Origin: Eubacterium sp.
GTDB taxonomy: Bacteria; Bacillota_A; Clostridia; Lachnospirales; Lachnospiraceae
Direction: 5' to 3'
Length of the DNA: 12,880 bases
Assembly (NCBI GenBank): GCA_017475785.1
Contig: JAFVEX010000133.1
Span: forward strand, 1-12,880
Each line of letters begins with the position of its first letter. Position 1 is the stretch's first letter. The notes beneath the pieces were generated by a model that saw nothing but the letters and a program-made list of their open reading frames with translations, was not told the origin of the DNA and did not search any database. The translations under genes and the position numbers were made by a program. This document shows, one piece after another, positions 6,625 through 12,880 of this stretch.

Positions 6625-6665
6625 TAATTGCGCAGTGGGTGCTTCAAACCGATGTTCCGCAATTA
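6625..6665. repeat. 8-bp inverted repeat upstream of the activator gene
   Basis: TAATTGCG (6625-6632) and CGCAATTA (6658-6665) are exact reverse complements, 25 bp apart (33-bp centre to centre, about three helical turns). The same 8-mer occurs once more in the window, at 3532-3539, just upstream of the first corrinoid promoter. I could not find a convincing -35/-10 pair between the terminator and the ATG at 6700, so how the activator gene is transcribed is not visible. Confidence 0.45.
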
Positions 6666-6699
6666 TCCGTGAAAATGAGAGAAGCGAAAGGAACGGGTT

Positions 6700-8181
6700 A
6701 TGAGGCAGATTACGATAGAATCGCCTGCAGAAGGAGAGAACCTTCTCGAGCGGCTTCGGCAGGATCAGGTCTATTTTCCGGCGCACTGCGGAGGCCGTGG
6801 AACCTGCGGCAAGTGTAAAGTCCGGTTTATATCCGGCGCGCCGGAGCCATCAGAGGACGGGAAGCGGTTTTTCAGCGAGGAGGAGCTTGCCTCCGGATGG
6901 AGGCTCGCCTGCAGGACGACGGTTAGCGGGCGTGTTCATCTTGAAATCCCTGAGGCGGATGAGGATGAGATTACCGCCTCCGTCAGCTTTTTCGGTTCAA
7001 AAGCTGCGGAAAGCAGCAGTGACGGCGAAAGAACTGATTCGGATTATGTAATTGCAGTGGATATCGGAACGACTACGCTGGCGGCCGCGCTGGTCGACAG
7101 GCAGACCGGAAAGATCGAGCAGACAGTCACTTCCGTAAATCATCAGAGGGCATTTGGAACAGACGTAGTTTCCCGCATGGACGCCTCAAACCGCGGGAAA
7201 GGGGAACTGCTGCGCCAGTCAATTTGTCAGGATCTGGCGGCACTCGCAGAAAAACTTGGTCAGGATCCGGAACAGGCCGCATTTGTGGTTTCCGGAAATA
7301 CGACCATGCAGCATCTGCTGCAGGGGCTTTCCTGTGAGACGCTTGGTGTTGCCCCGTACAATCCGGTTGACATCTCGATGCATCCATATCAGAATATGCT
7401 GATGATGCCGGGAATCAGCACTTTTGTGGGGGCGGACATCGTCAGCGGCATCGTCGCGTCCGGGATGGATGAGAGTGAGGATGTCTGTCTTCTGGTGGAT
7501 CTTGGCACAAATGGAGAAATGGTAATCGGGAACAAGGAGAAGATGCTGTCTGCATCCACGGCGGCCGGTCCCGCGTTCGAGGGCGGCAACATCAGCTGCG
7601 GCGTGGCGGGCGTCCCGGGTGCCATCAGTGAGGTGGAGATCAGTGGAGGAACACCTGTGATCCATACCATCCAGGACGCGCCGGCGATCGGACTGTGCGG
7701 AACAGGTGTGCTGGAGACAGTCTATGAGCTGCTGAAGGATGAGCTGATCGATGAGACCGGACTGATGGATGATGAATATTTCGACGACGGATTTCCGCTT
7801 GCGGAAGGAATTGTATTTACCAGTCAGGATGTAAGAGAAGTACAGCTGGCCAAATCGGCGATCCGCGCAGGAATCGAGGTGCTTCTGAAGGAATACGGCA
7901 TCAGCTATGACGGTGTAGAGCGCGTCTACCTCGCAGGCGGTTTCGGCGAGAAGATCAATCAGGAAAAAGCCATCGGAATCGGCCTTCTGCCAGAGGAATT
8001 TGACGGGAAGATCATTCCGGCCGGCAACAGCTCTCTGGCCGGGGCAGTGATGCTGGCAGGAAAGCCGGAGATGGCAGAGCGCTTTGTCAGGGCTGCAGAA
8101 TCTGCCGGTGAGATTGCGCTCGCAGAGAATCCCGCGTTCAATGACCTGTATATGGATCATATGTTTTTTCCAGAGGAGTGA
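6700..8181 (+). CDS. Corrinoid-protein reductive activator: [2Fe-2S] ferredoxin domain fused to ASKHA ATPase (RACo/RamA-like, DUF4445)
   Basis: This family uses ATP to drive low-potential one-electron reduction of inactive Co(II) corrinoid proteins back to active Co(I). The 493-residue protein begins with a plant-type [2Fe-2S] domain: C30-x5-C36-x2-C39 and C71 ('HCGGRGTCGKC' ... 'RLAC'). After a polar linker (about 85-115), the ASKHA ATPase part has 'DIGTTT' (121-126), a second phosphate-type loop 'DLGTNGE' (267-273), and later 'AGGFGEKINQEKAIGIGLLP', typical of the C-terminal region. It is shorter than many RACo/RamA proteins, having a compact linker region. The ATG at 6700 is supported by AAAGGAA at 6687-6693. 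The DUF2284 gene starts 3 nt after its stop, so the two are co-translated. It sits behind two corrinoid-protein genes, its expected clients. Confidence 0.94.
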   Translation: MRQITIESPAEGENLLERLRQDQVYFPAHCGGRGTCGKCKVRFISGAPEPSEDGKRFFSEEELASGWRLACRTTVSGRVHLEIPEADEDEITASVSFFGSKAAESSSDGERTDSDYVIAVDIGTTTLAAALVDRQTGKIEQTVTSVNHQRAFGTDVVSRMDASNRGKGELLRQSICQDLAALAEKLGQDPEQAAFVVSGNTTMQHLLQGLSCETLGVAPYNPVDISMHPYQNMLMMPGISTFVGADIVSGIVASGMDESEDVCLLVDLGTNGEMVIGNKEKMLSASTAAGPAFEGGNISCGVAGVPGAISEVEISGGTPVIHTIQDAPAIGLCGTGVLETVYELLKDELIDETGLMDDEYFDDGFPLAEGIVFTSQDVREVQLAKSAIRAGIEVLLKEYGISYDGVERVYLAGGFGEKINQEKAIGIGLLPEEFDGKIIPAGNSSLAGAVMLAGKPEMAERFVRAAESAGEIALAENPAFNDLYMDHMFFPEE

Positions 8182-8184
8182 AAT

Positions 8185-8763
8185 ATGACAAAAGAACAGG
8201 CTCTTCAGATGGCAGAGCAGGCCGGCTTCTCACACTGGGGCATTTTTCAGGTGTCCTCACTGCGGTTTCGCCAGGAGGTGCGGGACATGTGTGAGGCGGA
8301 CCGCTGCAATAAGTACAATAAAACATGGACATGCCCGCCCGCGTGCGGAACACTGGAGGAGATCCGCGAGAAGGCAGAACAGTACGACTGGGGAATCCTG
8401 ATCCAGACAACGGCTTACATGGAGGATCAGTTTGACGCAGAGACCATGGTCGAGGCGATGGGAGACCAGAGGGTTCATTTTCTGGACATGGTAGATAAGA
8501 TCAGGGAACTGGAGCCCGGGATTGACTTCCTGCCGATGAGCAGCGGCGGATGCGACCAGTGCCAGACCTGCACATATCCGTCGGCGCCGTGCAGATTTCC
8601 CGAAAAAGCGTACCCGTCGATGGAGGCTTACGGGCTGCTGGTGACAGATTCCTGCAAGGCGGCAGGAGTCGAATATTATTACGGGAAAGATACCATTACG
8701 TTTTCCAGCTGCATTCTTTTCCATGGCGGCGGGAGCTGCAGTGACAGTATCGCGGAACCGTGA
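8185..8763 (+). CDS. DUF2284 cysteine-rich metal-binding protein
   Basis: A 192-residue soluble protein of the DUF2284 (predicted metal-binding) family. It contains eleven cysteines. Four in the N-terminal half are C36, C41, C50 and C54 ('TWTCPPACG'). A ferredoxin-like cluster follows: C123-x2-C126-x2-C129-x6-C136 ('CDQCQTC' ... 'APC'). Single cysteines lie at 157, 176 and 185. The spacing suggests at least one iron-sulfur cluster. No hydrophobic segment or signal peptide is seen. GAGGAG at 8173-8178, within the end of the activator gene, provides the ribosome site, and the genes are 3 nt apart. Biochemical function is not established. From its position an electron-transfer or corrinoid-related role with the activator is a reasonable inference, no more. 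Confidence 0.85.
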   Translation: MTKEQALQMAEQAGFSHWGIFQVSSLRFRQEVRDMCEADRCNKYNKTWTCPPACGTLEEIREKAEQYDWGILIQTTAYMEDQFDAETMVEAMGDQRVHFLDMVDKIRELEPGIDFLPMSSGGCDQCQTCTYPSAPCRFPEKAYPSMEAYGLLVTDSCKAAGVEYYYGKDTITFSSCILFHGGGSCSDSIAEP

Positions 8764-8776
8764 CCTCAGATTACAG

Positions 8777-8788
8777 ATGCCGCGGCAT
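8777..8788. repeat. 12-bp perfect palindrome between the DUF2284 gene and the rpsB promoter
   Basis: ATGCCGCGGCAT is a contiguous perfect palindrome, followed by GGCAT at 8795-8799, which could pair with ATGCC in an alternative hairpin. There is no T tract, so it is not a standard terminator. No other strong terminator for the activator/DUF2284 transcript is visible before the rpsB promoter. Confidence 0.35.
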
Positions 8789-8817
8789 GCGCGAGGCATA
8801 ATCATTGAACAAAAAAC

Positions 8818-8846
8818 TTGTAACCGGACAAATGATGTGGTAGAAT
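8818..8846 (+). promoter_or_regulatory. Promoter of rpsB-tsf
   Basis: TTGTAA (8818-8823) and TAGAAT (8841-8846) are separated by exactly 17 bp, and TGG immediately before the -10 makes it an extended element. Transcription would start near 8853. The A-rich stretch at 8810-8816 just upstream could act as an UP-like element, consistent with a strong ribosomal-protein promoter. Confidence 0.8.
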
Positions 8847-8852
8847 ATTTGA

Positions 8853-8988
8853 TGTTGCACAAATAGCACGCATGCGGATTTCCTGCTGTGGTGCCTGTAC
8901 AGACGGTTTTTTCGGGAGAAAAGGCACAGGACAGGTTAGCCGGAAAGCTGACACATGCGGAAGAAAAAACCAGAAAAGGAGAAGAGCA
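8853..8988 (+). promoter_or_regulatory. Structured 5' leader of rpsB
   Basis: The approximately 135-nt untranslated leader can fold. GTGCCT (8891-8896) pairs with AGGCAC (8922-8927), enclosing TTTTTT-CGGG-AGAAAA (8907-8922), which shares one base with it. A second stem-loop is GTTAGC (8935-8940) / GCTGAC (8947-8952) with one G-U pair. CCTGT (8894-8898) can instead pair with ACAGG (8926-8930), so alternative folds exist. Leaders before rpsB bind ribosomal protein S2 for feedback control in some bacteria. Whether this one does is inference. An in-frame ATG at 8872 lies in the leader but has no ribosome site. Confidence 0.45.
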
Positions 8989-9729
8989 ATGAGTGTAATT
9001 AGTATGAAGCAGCTGCTGGAAGCCGGTGTTCATTTCGGACACCTCACAAGAAGATGGAACCCCAAGATGGCGCCGTATATCTATACGGAGCGCAACGGCA
9101 TCTACATCATCGACCTTCAGAAATCTGTCGGCATGATCGACGACGCCTATAAGGCAGTTGCTGACATTGCTGCAGACGGCGGCACAATCCTTTTTGTCGG
9201 CACTAAGAAGCAGGCGCAGGAGACAGTCGCGGCAGAGGCAAAGCGCTGCGGTATGTTCTACGTCAACGAGAGATGGCTCGGCGGCATGCTGACAAACTTC
9301 CAGACCATCAAGAGCCGCATCCAGCGCCTCAAAGACATTGAGCAGATGGATGAAGACGGCACATTTGACGTGCTTCCGAAAAAGGAAGTCATCAAGCTGA
9401 AAAAGGAACAGGCAAAGCTTGAGCGCAACCTCGGCGGCATCAAGGAAATGAAGCGCATCCCGGACGCGATCTTCGTCGTTGACCCGAAGAAGGAGCGCAT
9501 TTGCGTGCAGGAGGCACACACCCTCGGCGTCACGCTGATCGGTATCTGCGATACGAACTGCGATCCGGAAGAACTGGATTACGTCATTCCTGGAAATGAT
9601 GACGCGATCCGCGCAGTCAAGCTGCTGGTTTCCAAGATGGCTGACGCAGTCATCGAGGCAAAGCAGGGCGCCGCGAATGACGCGCCGGAAGCGGAAGAAG
9701 AGGCAGCAGCAGAAGAGGCAGAGGCATAA
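8989..9729 (+). CDS. rpsB: 30S ribosomal protein S2
   Basis: S2 is a peripheral protein of the small ribosomal subunit, needed for binding S1-like proteins and for translation initiation. The 246-residue product shows clear S2 signatures: '[19 protein letters not shown]' near the N terminus, 'FVGTKKQAQ', '[17 protein letters not shown]', and '[12 protein letters not shown]' followed by '[11 protein letters not shown]'. The C-terminal tail is acidic and alanine-rich, ending '[11 protein letters not shown]', as in many clostridial S2 proteins. The ATG at 8989 has AGGAG (8977-8981) 7 nt upstream. Starting at the in-frame ATG 8872 would add 39 Cys/Arg-rich residues not found in S2. It forms an operon with tsf, 96 nt downstream. 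Confidence 0.98.
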   Translation: MSVISMKQLLEAGVHFGHLTRRWNPKMAPYIYTERNGIYIIDLQKSVGMIDDAYKAVADIAADGGTILFVGTKKQAQETVAAEAKRCGMFYVNERWLGGMLTNFQTIKSRIQRLKDIEQMDEDGTFDVLPKKEVIKLKKEQAKLERNLGGIKEMKRIPDAIFVVDPKKERICVQEAHTLGVTLIGICDTNCDPEELDYVIPGNDDAIRAVKLLVSKMADAVIEAKQGAANDAPEAEEEAAAEEAEA

Positions 9730-9750
9730 ATTTTGAAATAGACTGGAATG

Positions 9751-9791
9751 ACGCACAGGCTTTTACAGGTATTCTGCAGTGGTCTGTGCGT
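9751..9791 (+). promoter_or_regulatory. rpsB-tsf intergenic hairpin (possible attenuator or RNA-processing site)
   Basis: ACGCACAG (9751-9758) and CTGTGCGT (9784-9791) form a perfect 8-bp stem, extendable by G-U and C-G pairs. An inner CAG-GTATT-CTG hairpin sits within the 25-nt loop. Only TTTCC follows instead of a real T tract, so it is at best a partial terminator. Lying in the 96-nt gap before tsf, it could set the S2:EF-Ts ratio or protect mRNA ends. Confidence 0.5.
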
Positions 9792-9825
9792 TTCCGGATT
9801 AATTAAACATGGAGGAATGAGTAAT

Positions 9826-10764
9826 ATGGCAATCACAGCAGCACAGGTAAAAGAACTCAGAGAAATGACCGGCGCAGGCATGATGGACTGCAAAAAGGCG
9901 CTGACCGAGACAAACGGCGATATGGACAAGGCTGTCGAGTATCTTCGTGAGACAGGAAAGGCATCCGCGCAGAAGAAGGCAGGCAGAATCGCCGCCGAAG
10001 GTATCGTAATGCTCAAGACGACGGATGACGCCAAAAAGGCAGTCGCGGTCGAAGTAAACTCCGAGACAGACTTCGTCGCAAAGAATGAGCAGTTCCGCGC
10101 GTTCGTATCTGAGGTGTGTGATCAGGCGATGGATACAGCCGCGGCAGATATTGACGCCTTTATGGAAGAAGCATGGAAGAAAGACGCGTCCAAGACCGTA
10201 AAAGACGTTCTGCAGGATCAGATCGCTGTCATCGGCGAGAATATGAACATCAGACGCTACACGACTCTTGAGGAGCCGAATGGCTTTATCGCGGCGTACA
10301 CACATATGGATGGAAAGATCGGCGTGCTGGTAGACGTTGAGACAGACGTCATCAACGAGGCAGTCGAGGAGATGGGCAAGAACATCGCGATGCAGGCAGC
10401 AGCAATGCGTCCGCTGTACACCACCAGCAAAGAGATCTCTCAGGATTTCATCGAGAATGAGAAGAAGATCCTGCTTGCGGCGATCATGAATGACCCGAAG
10501 GAGTCTCAGAAGCCGGAGAAGGTGATCAACGGCATGGTCATGGGCCGTGTCAACAAGGAACTGAAGGAGATCGTTCTGCTTGACCAGGTTTATGTCCGCG
10601 CGGAAGATGGCAAACAGACCGTCGCGAAATATGTAGATCAGGTCGCAAAAGAGAACGGCGCCAGCATCGCGATCAAGGGATTTATCCGCTTTGAGACCGG
10701 TGAAGGAATTGAGAAAAAAGAGGAGAACTTCGCGGAAGAAGTAGCGAAGCAGATGAAGGGTTAA
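9826..10764 (+). CDS. tsf: Elongation factor Ts
   Basis: EF-Ts is the cytoplasmic guanine-nucleotide exchange factor that recycles EF-Tu-GDP to EF-Tu-GTP. The protein has 312 residues. The N-terminal UBA-like domain has 'VKELREMTGAGMMDCKKAL', and the core has the EF-Tu-contacting segment 'ETDFVAKNEQF'. The rest contains the duplicated core subdomains and ends 'EEVAKQMKG'. The ATG at 9826 (MAITAAQ...) is chosen by homology and by GGAGG at 9811-9815, 10 nt upstream. The ATG at 9817 is too close to that site, and the frame open from 9748 would run through the intergenic hairpin. It is the second gene of rpsB-tsf. The next gene is a zinc-ribbon membrane protein 33 nt away, with no terminator between. 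Confidence 0.98.
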   Translation: MAITAAQVKELREMTGAGMMDCKKALTETNGDMDKAVEYLRETGKASAQKKAGRIAAEGIVMLKTTDDAKKAVAVEVNSETDFVAKNEQFRAFVSEVCDQAMDTAAADIDAFMEEAWKKDASKTVKDVLQDQIAVIGENMNIRRYTTLEEPNGFIAAYTHMDGKIGVLVDVETDVINEAVEEMGKNIAMQAAAMRPLYTTSKEISQDFIENEKKILLAAIMNDPKESQKPEKVINGMVMGRVNKELKEIVLLDQVYVRAEDGKQTVAKYVDQVAKENGASIAIKGFIRFETGEGIEKKEENFAEEVAKQMKG

Positions 10765-10797
10765 TTCATCGGCCGGAACAGGGGAAAGGGGAGCCTT

Positions 10798-11826
10798 ATG
10801 TTTTGTCCATTTTGCGGAAGCACAATTGATGAGGGAAGTAAGATCTGTCCGAAGTGCGGAGAACGTCTGATTGACGAAGTAAGCGGCACCCGGAGGATAC
10901 CGGATGACGAGGAAGACATGATCCGCCAGATCGATGATGAGCTGGAGGAGAAAGCAGATACCACTGCCGAAAACGCCGGTCTGTCCGGACGCAGCCGGCA
11001 TCCGAATTCAGACCGTCAGGCAAAACGCGACCGGAAGTACACATCTCCGTATCAGATTGAAGATGACGCGACCTATAAAAGGACGATGGAGCGCAGGGCT
11101 GCAGCCAGAAAACGCCAGCGAAACCAGAGAATCATTCTGGGAATCATTCTGGCGCTGATTGCCGCACTGGCAGTTGTTCTGGTGCTTGCGATTGTAAATC
11201 CGCAGGCGCTGCCGTTCTTCAGTGACAGCAAGTCCGCAACGGCATCTGCCGGTTCTTCGTCGGAAGCAAAAAGCAGCAGTGAGGCCTCCGGAAAGAGCAG
11301 CGGCAAAGAACCGTCTGCATCGGTGACGGCAACCCCGACACCGACTGCGACGCCTACGCCTACTGCGACGCCATCACCTATGCCGACGGCAACCCCGAGT
11401 CCGACGCCGACAGAAACGCCGACCCCCACTCCGACCCCGGAAGTGACCCCGGAAGAAACTCCGGAACCGACGCCGGAACCCACACCAGAGCCAACGCCGG
11501 AGCCAACACAGGAGCCGGCGCAGGAGTCCTCACAGATCGAGGCAACTCAGACGGGAACAGACGGCAGCTACATCCTGCCGGACAGCAGTTCTACGGTGCT
11601 CTCGGCCAGCCAGGTGTCAGGTCTTTCCAAGTATCAGCTCAGACTTGCGAGAAACGAAATATACGCACGTCACGGCCGCAAATTTGACGATCCGGAACTG
11701 CAGGCATATTTCAACAGCAAGAGCTGGTATCACGGAACAATTGAAGCAAGTCAGTTTCAGACGATGTCTCTGAGCCTGACGGAGCGGCTGAACATTCAGC
11801 TGATTCAGCAGTACGAGAATCTCTGA
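10798..11826 (+). CDS. Zinc-ribbon, single-pass membrane protein with Pro/Thr linker and extracellular YARHG domain
   Basis: A 342-residue modular membrane protein. Residues 1-24 are a cytoplasmic zinc ribbon (C3-x2-C6, C17-x2-C20). Residues 25-111 are charged and probably disordered, ending in a basic stretch just before one membrane helix at about 112-133 ('[20 protein letters not shown]'). Residues 145-176 are Ser/Ala/Lys-rich, and 177-241 form a Thr-Pro/Glu-Pro linker typical of wall-spanning spacers. Residues about 273-342 match the YARHG domain ('[11 protein letters not shown]' at 286-296, 'YFNSKSWY'). The basic N-terminal flank implies the zinc ribbon is inside and YARHG outside. The function of such proteins is unknown; envelope sensing or scaffolding is a guess. 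The ATG at 10798 has AAAGGGGAG (10785-10793). The gene lies 33 nt after tsf and should share its transcript. Confidence 0.9.
   Translation: MFCPFCGSTIDEGSKICPKCGERLIDEVSGTRRIPDDEEDMIRQIDDELEEKADTTAENAGLSGRSRHPNSDRQAKRDRKYTSPYQIEDDATYKRTMERRAAARKRQRNQRIILGIILALIAALAVVLVLAIVNPQALPFFSDSKSATASAGSSSEAKSSSEASGKSSGKEPSASVTATPTPTATPTPTATPSPMPTATPSPTPTETPTPTPTPEVTPEETPEPTPEPTPEPTPEPTQEPAQESSQIEATQTGTDGSYILPDSSSTVLSASQVSGLSKYQLRLARNEIYARHGRKFDDPELQAYFNSKSWYHGTIEASQFQTMSLSLTERLNIQLIQQYENL
11326..11517 (+). repeat. Degenerate codon-pair repeat encoding the Pro/Thr linker
   Basis: Low-complexity DNA of repeated Pro-Thr/Ala and later Pro-Glu/Thr codon pairs (ccg/ccc/cca with acg/aca/act/gaa). Synonymous codons vary, so the repeat is strong in protein but imperfect in DNA. 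Such tracts can change length by slippage in multiples of 6 bp without breaking the frame. A long minus-strand frame here is a mirror artefact of the repeat. Confidence 0.75.
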
Positions 11827-11840
11827 GAATGATTGATTAT

Positions 11841-11884
11841 GCAGCGGGCGCAGCGAACCAGATTCGCTGCGTCTGCTTTGTTGT
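11841..11884 (+). terminator. Rho-independent terminator after the YARHG protein gene
   Basis: CGCAGCGAA (11849-11857) pairs perfectly with TTCGCTGCG (11863-11871) around a 5-nt loop. GCAG (11841-11844) / CTGC (11873-11876) can extend the base, and TTTGTTGT follows. The T tract is interrupted, but the hairpin is strong and its position 15 nt after the stop is right for ending the rpsB-tsf transcript. Confidence 0.8.
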
Positions 11885-11968
11885 ATGGGTACAGCCTCCT
11901 GATTTCTTACACGGCATCCTTACCTTTTCCTGATACATGAGATCTGCAGACATATAAAGGAGAAAAAA

Positions 11969-12856
11969 TTGAAACAGCTGTTGAGCAAAGAGACTTTTAT
12001 TTCATGGATACTTCTGACAGCCGGAGCCATTCTCGCCGCGTTTGCGCTGGAAGAATTTCTGGTACCCAATGATGTTTTTGACGGCGGAATAGTTGGCGTG
12101 AGTATGATTCTTGCGCATTTTCTTCCTTTGAAGCTGGGTATCCTGATGGTAATCATCAATATCCCTTTTTTGCTGATCGGCCTTCGCAAGCTCGGAAAAT
12201 TATTTGTTTTGAAGGTCACGTACTCGATGATTCTGTTTTCGGTGATGACGGAAGTATTTGCTCCTTTCATGAATGCGACCTATGATGTATTTCTCGGATG
12301 TATTTTCGGGGGAATTCTGCTTGGCGCAGGAGTCGGTCTGGTTCTTCGAGGAGGAGGGTGCCTCGACGGCACTGAGGTCGTCGCGATTATTCTGAACAGG
12401 CGCGTACAGTTTTCAACGGGCCAGATCATTCTGATCATCAACATTGTGATCTATACGATTGCCGGCGCGCTGTTCGGGCTTGACAGAGGGATGTATTCAC
12501 TTGTAATGTATTTCATCACATCCAAGATCATTGACCTTGTTGAGATCGGCGGAAACAATACAAAGTCCGTTATGATTATTACAGATGACGGGCGGGAACT
12601 GGCAGACAAGATTTTTCAGGAGCTGGGCCGCACCGTTACTTTTCTGAAGGGGGAAGGCTTTATCAGCAGTGAGACGAAGGATATTCTTTACTGCGTCGTG
12701 ACACGTGCGGAAATACATGACCTGAAGAAAGTGATTTCCAGGCAGAAGGGCAGCACATTCACGACGATTTCGGAGGTATCGGAAATAATAGGAAGGCATA
12801 TAAAATCCACCGAACAAATGATAGAAATGCAAGACACTGGTTCACAAATTGACTGA
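11969..12856 (+). CDS. YitT family membrane protein with C-terminal DUF2179 domain
   Basis: A 295-residue integral membrane protein of the widespread but poorly understood Firmicute YitT family. About five or six hydrophobic segments fill residues 10-205, with the family-typical 'VPNDVFDGGIVGVSMI' and 'GGGCLDGTEVVAIILNRR'. The soluble C-terminal domain (about 218-285) is DUF2179, with 'YCVVTRAEIHDLKKVI' and 'FTTISEVSEIIGRHI'. Transport or small-molecule sensing has been suggested for the family, but no substrate is established. The start is TTG at 11969, with AAAGGAG (11956-11962) 6 nt upstream and no competing ATG nearby. It follows the terminator at 11841-11884, so it has its own promoter. 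I could not identify a convincing -35/-10 in 11885-11950. Confidence 0.92.
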   Translation: MKQLLSKETFISWILLTAGAILAAFALEEFLVPNDVFDGGIVGVSMILAHFLPLKLGILMVIINIPFLLIGLRKLGKLFVLKVTYSMILFSVMTEVFAPFMNATYDVFLGCIFGGILLGAGVGLVLRGGGCLDGTEVVAIILNRRVQFSTGQIILIINIVIYTIAGALFGLDRGMYSLVMYFITSKIIDLVEIGGNNTKSVMIITDDGRELADKIFQELGRTVTFLKGEGFISSETKDILYCVVTRAEIHDLKKVISRQKGSTFTTISEVSEIIGRHIKSTEQMIEMQDTGSQID

Positions 12857-12880
12857 AATCAAGTAATATAAAGAAGGATG
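12857..12880. other. Window end, intergenic
   Basis: Only 24 bases remain after the YitT stop. They contain AGAAGG directly before a terminal ATG, too close together for a normal ribosome site, so no gene start is called. Confidence 0.4.

Noticed and set aside
7219..8160. A 313-codon minus-strand open frame opposite the activator gene
   Set aside because: It is fully inside the activator gene on the opposite strand. The plus-strand product has intact cysteine and ASKHA motifs, so this is a shadow.
8872..8988. An in-frame N-terminal extension of S2 (or a short Cys/Arg-rich leader peptide)
   Set aside because: It has no ribosome binding site and no resemblance to S2, whereas ATG 8989 has a good AGGAG and matches the family N terminus.
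8257..9756. A 499-codon open frame on the minus strand opposite the DUF2284 gene and rpsB
   Set aside because: It lies antisense to two well-supported genes and the rpsB promoter. Its translation is Cys/Leu/Arg-rich with no recognisable domain, and it is a shadow of the strong third-position bias on the plus strand.
9799..11001. A 400-codon minus-strand open frame opposite tsf and the start of the zinc-ribbon gene
   Set aside because: It is antisense to tsf, has no ribosome site or domain, and its composition mirrors the plus-strand coding bias.
11073..11483. A minus-strand frame encoding a Gly/Val repeat protein
   Set aside because: It is the complement of the Pro/Thr linker repeat, so the apparent repeat protein is an artefact.

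Overview
The window looks like a chromosomal segment of a Gram-positive anaerobe of class Clostridia, probably Lachnospiraceae-like. This is inferred from strong AGGAGG-type ribosome binding sites, some TTG start codons, a base composition somewhat above 50% GC, the YARHG zinc-ribbon and YitT families, and a corrinoid methyl-transfer module run by a PocR-type regulator. No species can be named from the sequence alone.

Bases 1-3540 (plus strand) are a tightly packed housekeeping run: the end of an alpha/beta hydrolase, argS (arginyl-tRNA synthetase), a HAD phosphatase and a CPBP membrane protease. The hydrolase/argS and HAD/CPBP pairs each share an ATGA stop/start overlap, so this is probably one operon.

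Bases 3541-8763 form the accessory core. Two paralogous corrinoid (B12-binding) proteins flank a minus-strand AraC-type regulator with an N-terminal PocR-like sensor domain. After a strong terminator come an [2Fe-2S]/ASKHA reductive activator of corrinoid proteins and a cysteine-rich DUF2284 protein. The corrinoid proteins would carry methyl groups on cobalt, the activator would rescue oxidised Co(II), and the regulator would sense a substrate or cofactor. No substrate:corrinoid methyltransferase and no corrinoid:tetrahydrofolate methyltransferase is encoded in the window, so the substrate is open. The intergenic DNA here is rich in dyads: a tandem 11-bp repeat downstream of the first corrinoid promoter, an 8-mer shared between both corrinoid promoters, and a related inverted pair upstream of the activator.

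Bases 8764-11826 are the translation operon rpsB-tsf. It has a good extended -10 promoter, a structured leader of about 135 nt, and a strong hairpin between the two genes. tsf is followed closely, not by pyrH/frr as in many Firmicutes, but by a gene for a zinc-ribbon, single-pass membrane protein with a Pro/Thr linker and an extracellular YARHG domain. A hairpin terminator follows.

Bases 11885-12880 hold a YitT-family membrane protein (TTG start) and the beginning of another intergenic region. No RNA genes, CRISPR arrays, insertion sequences or prophage genes were seen.
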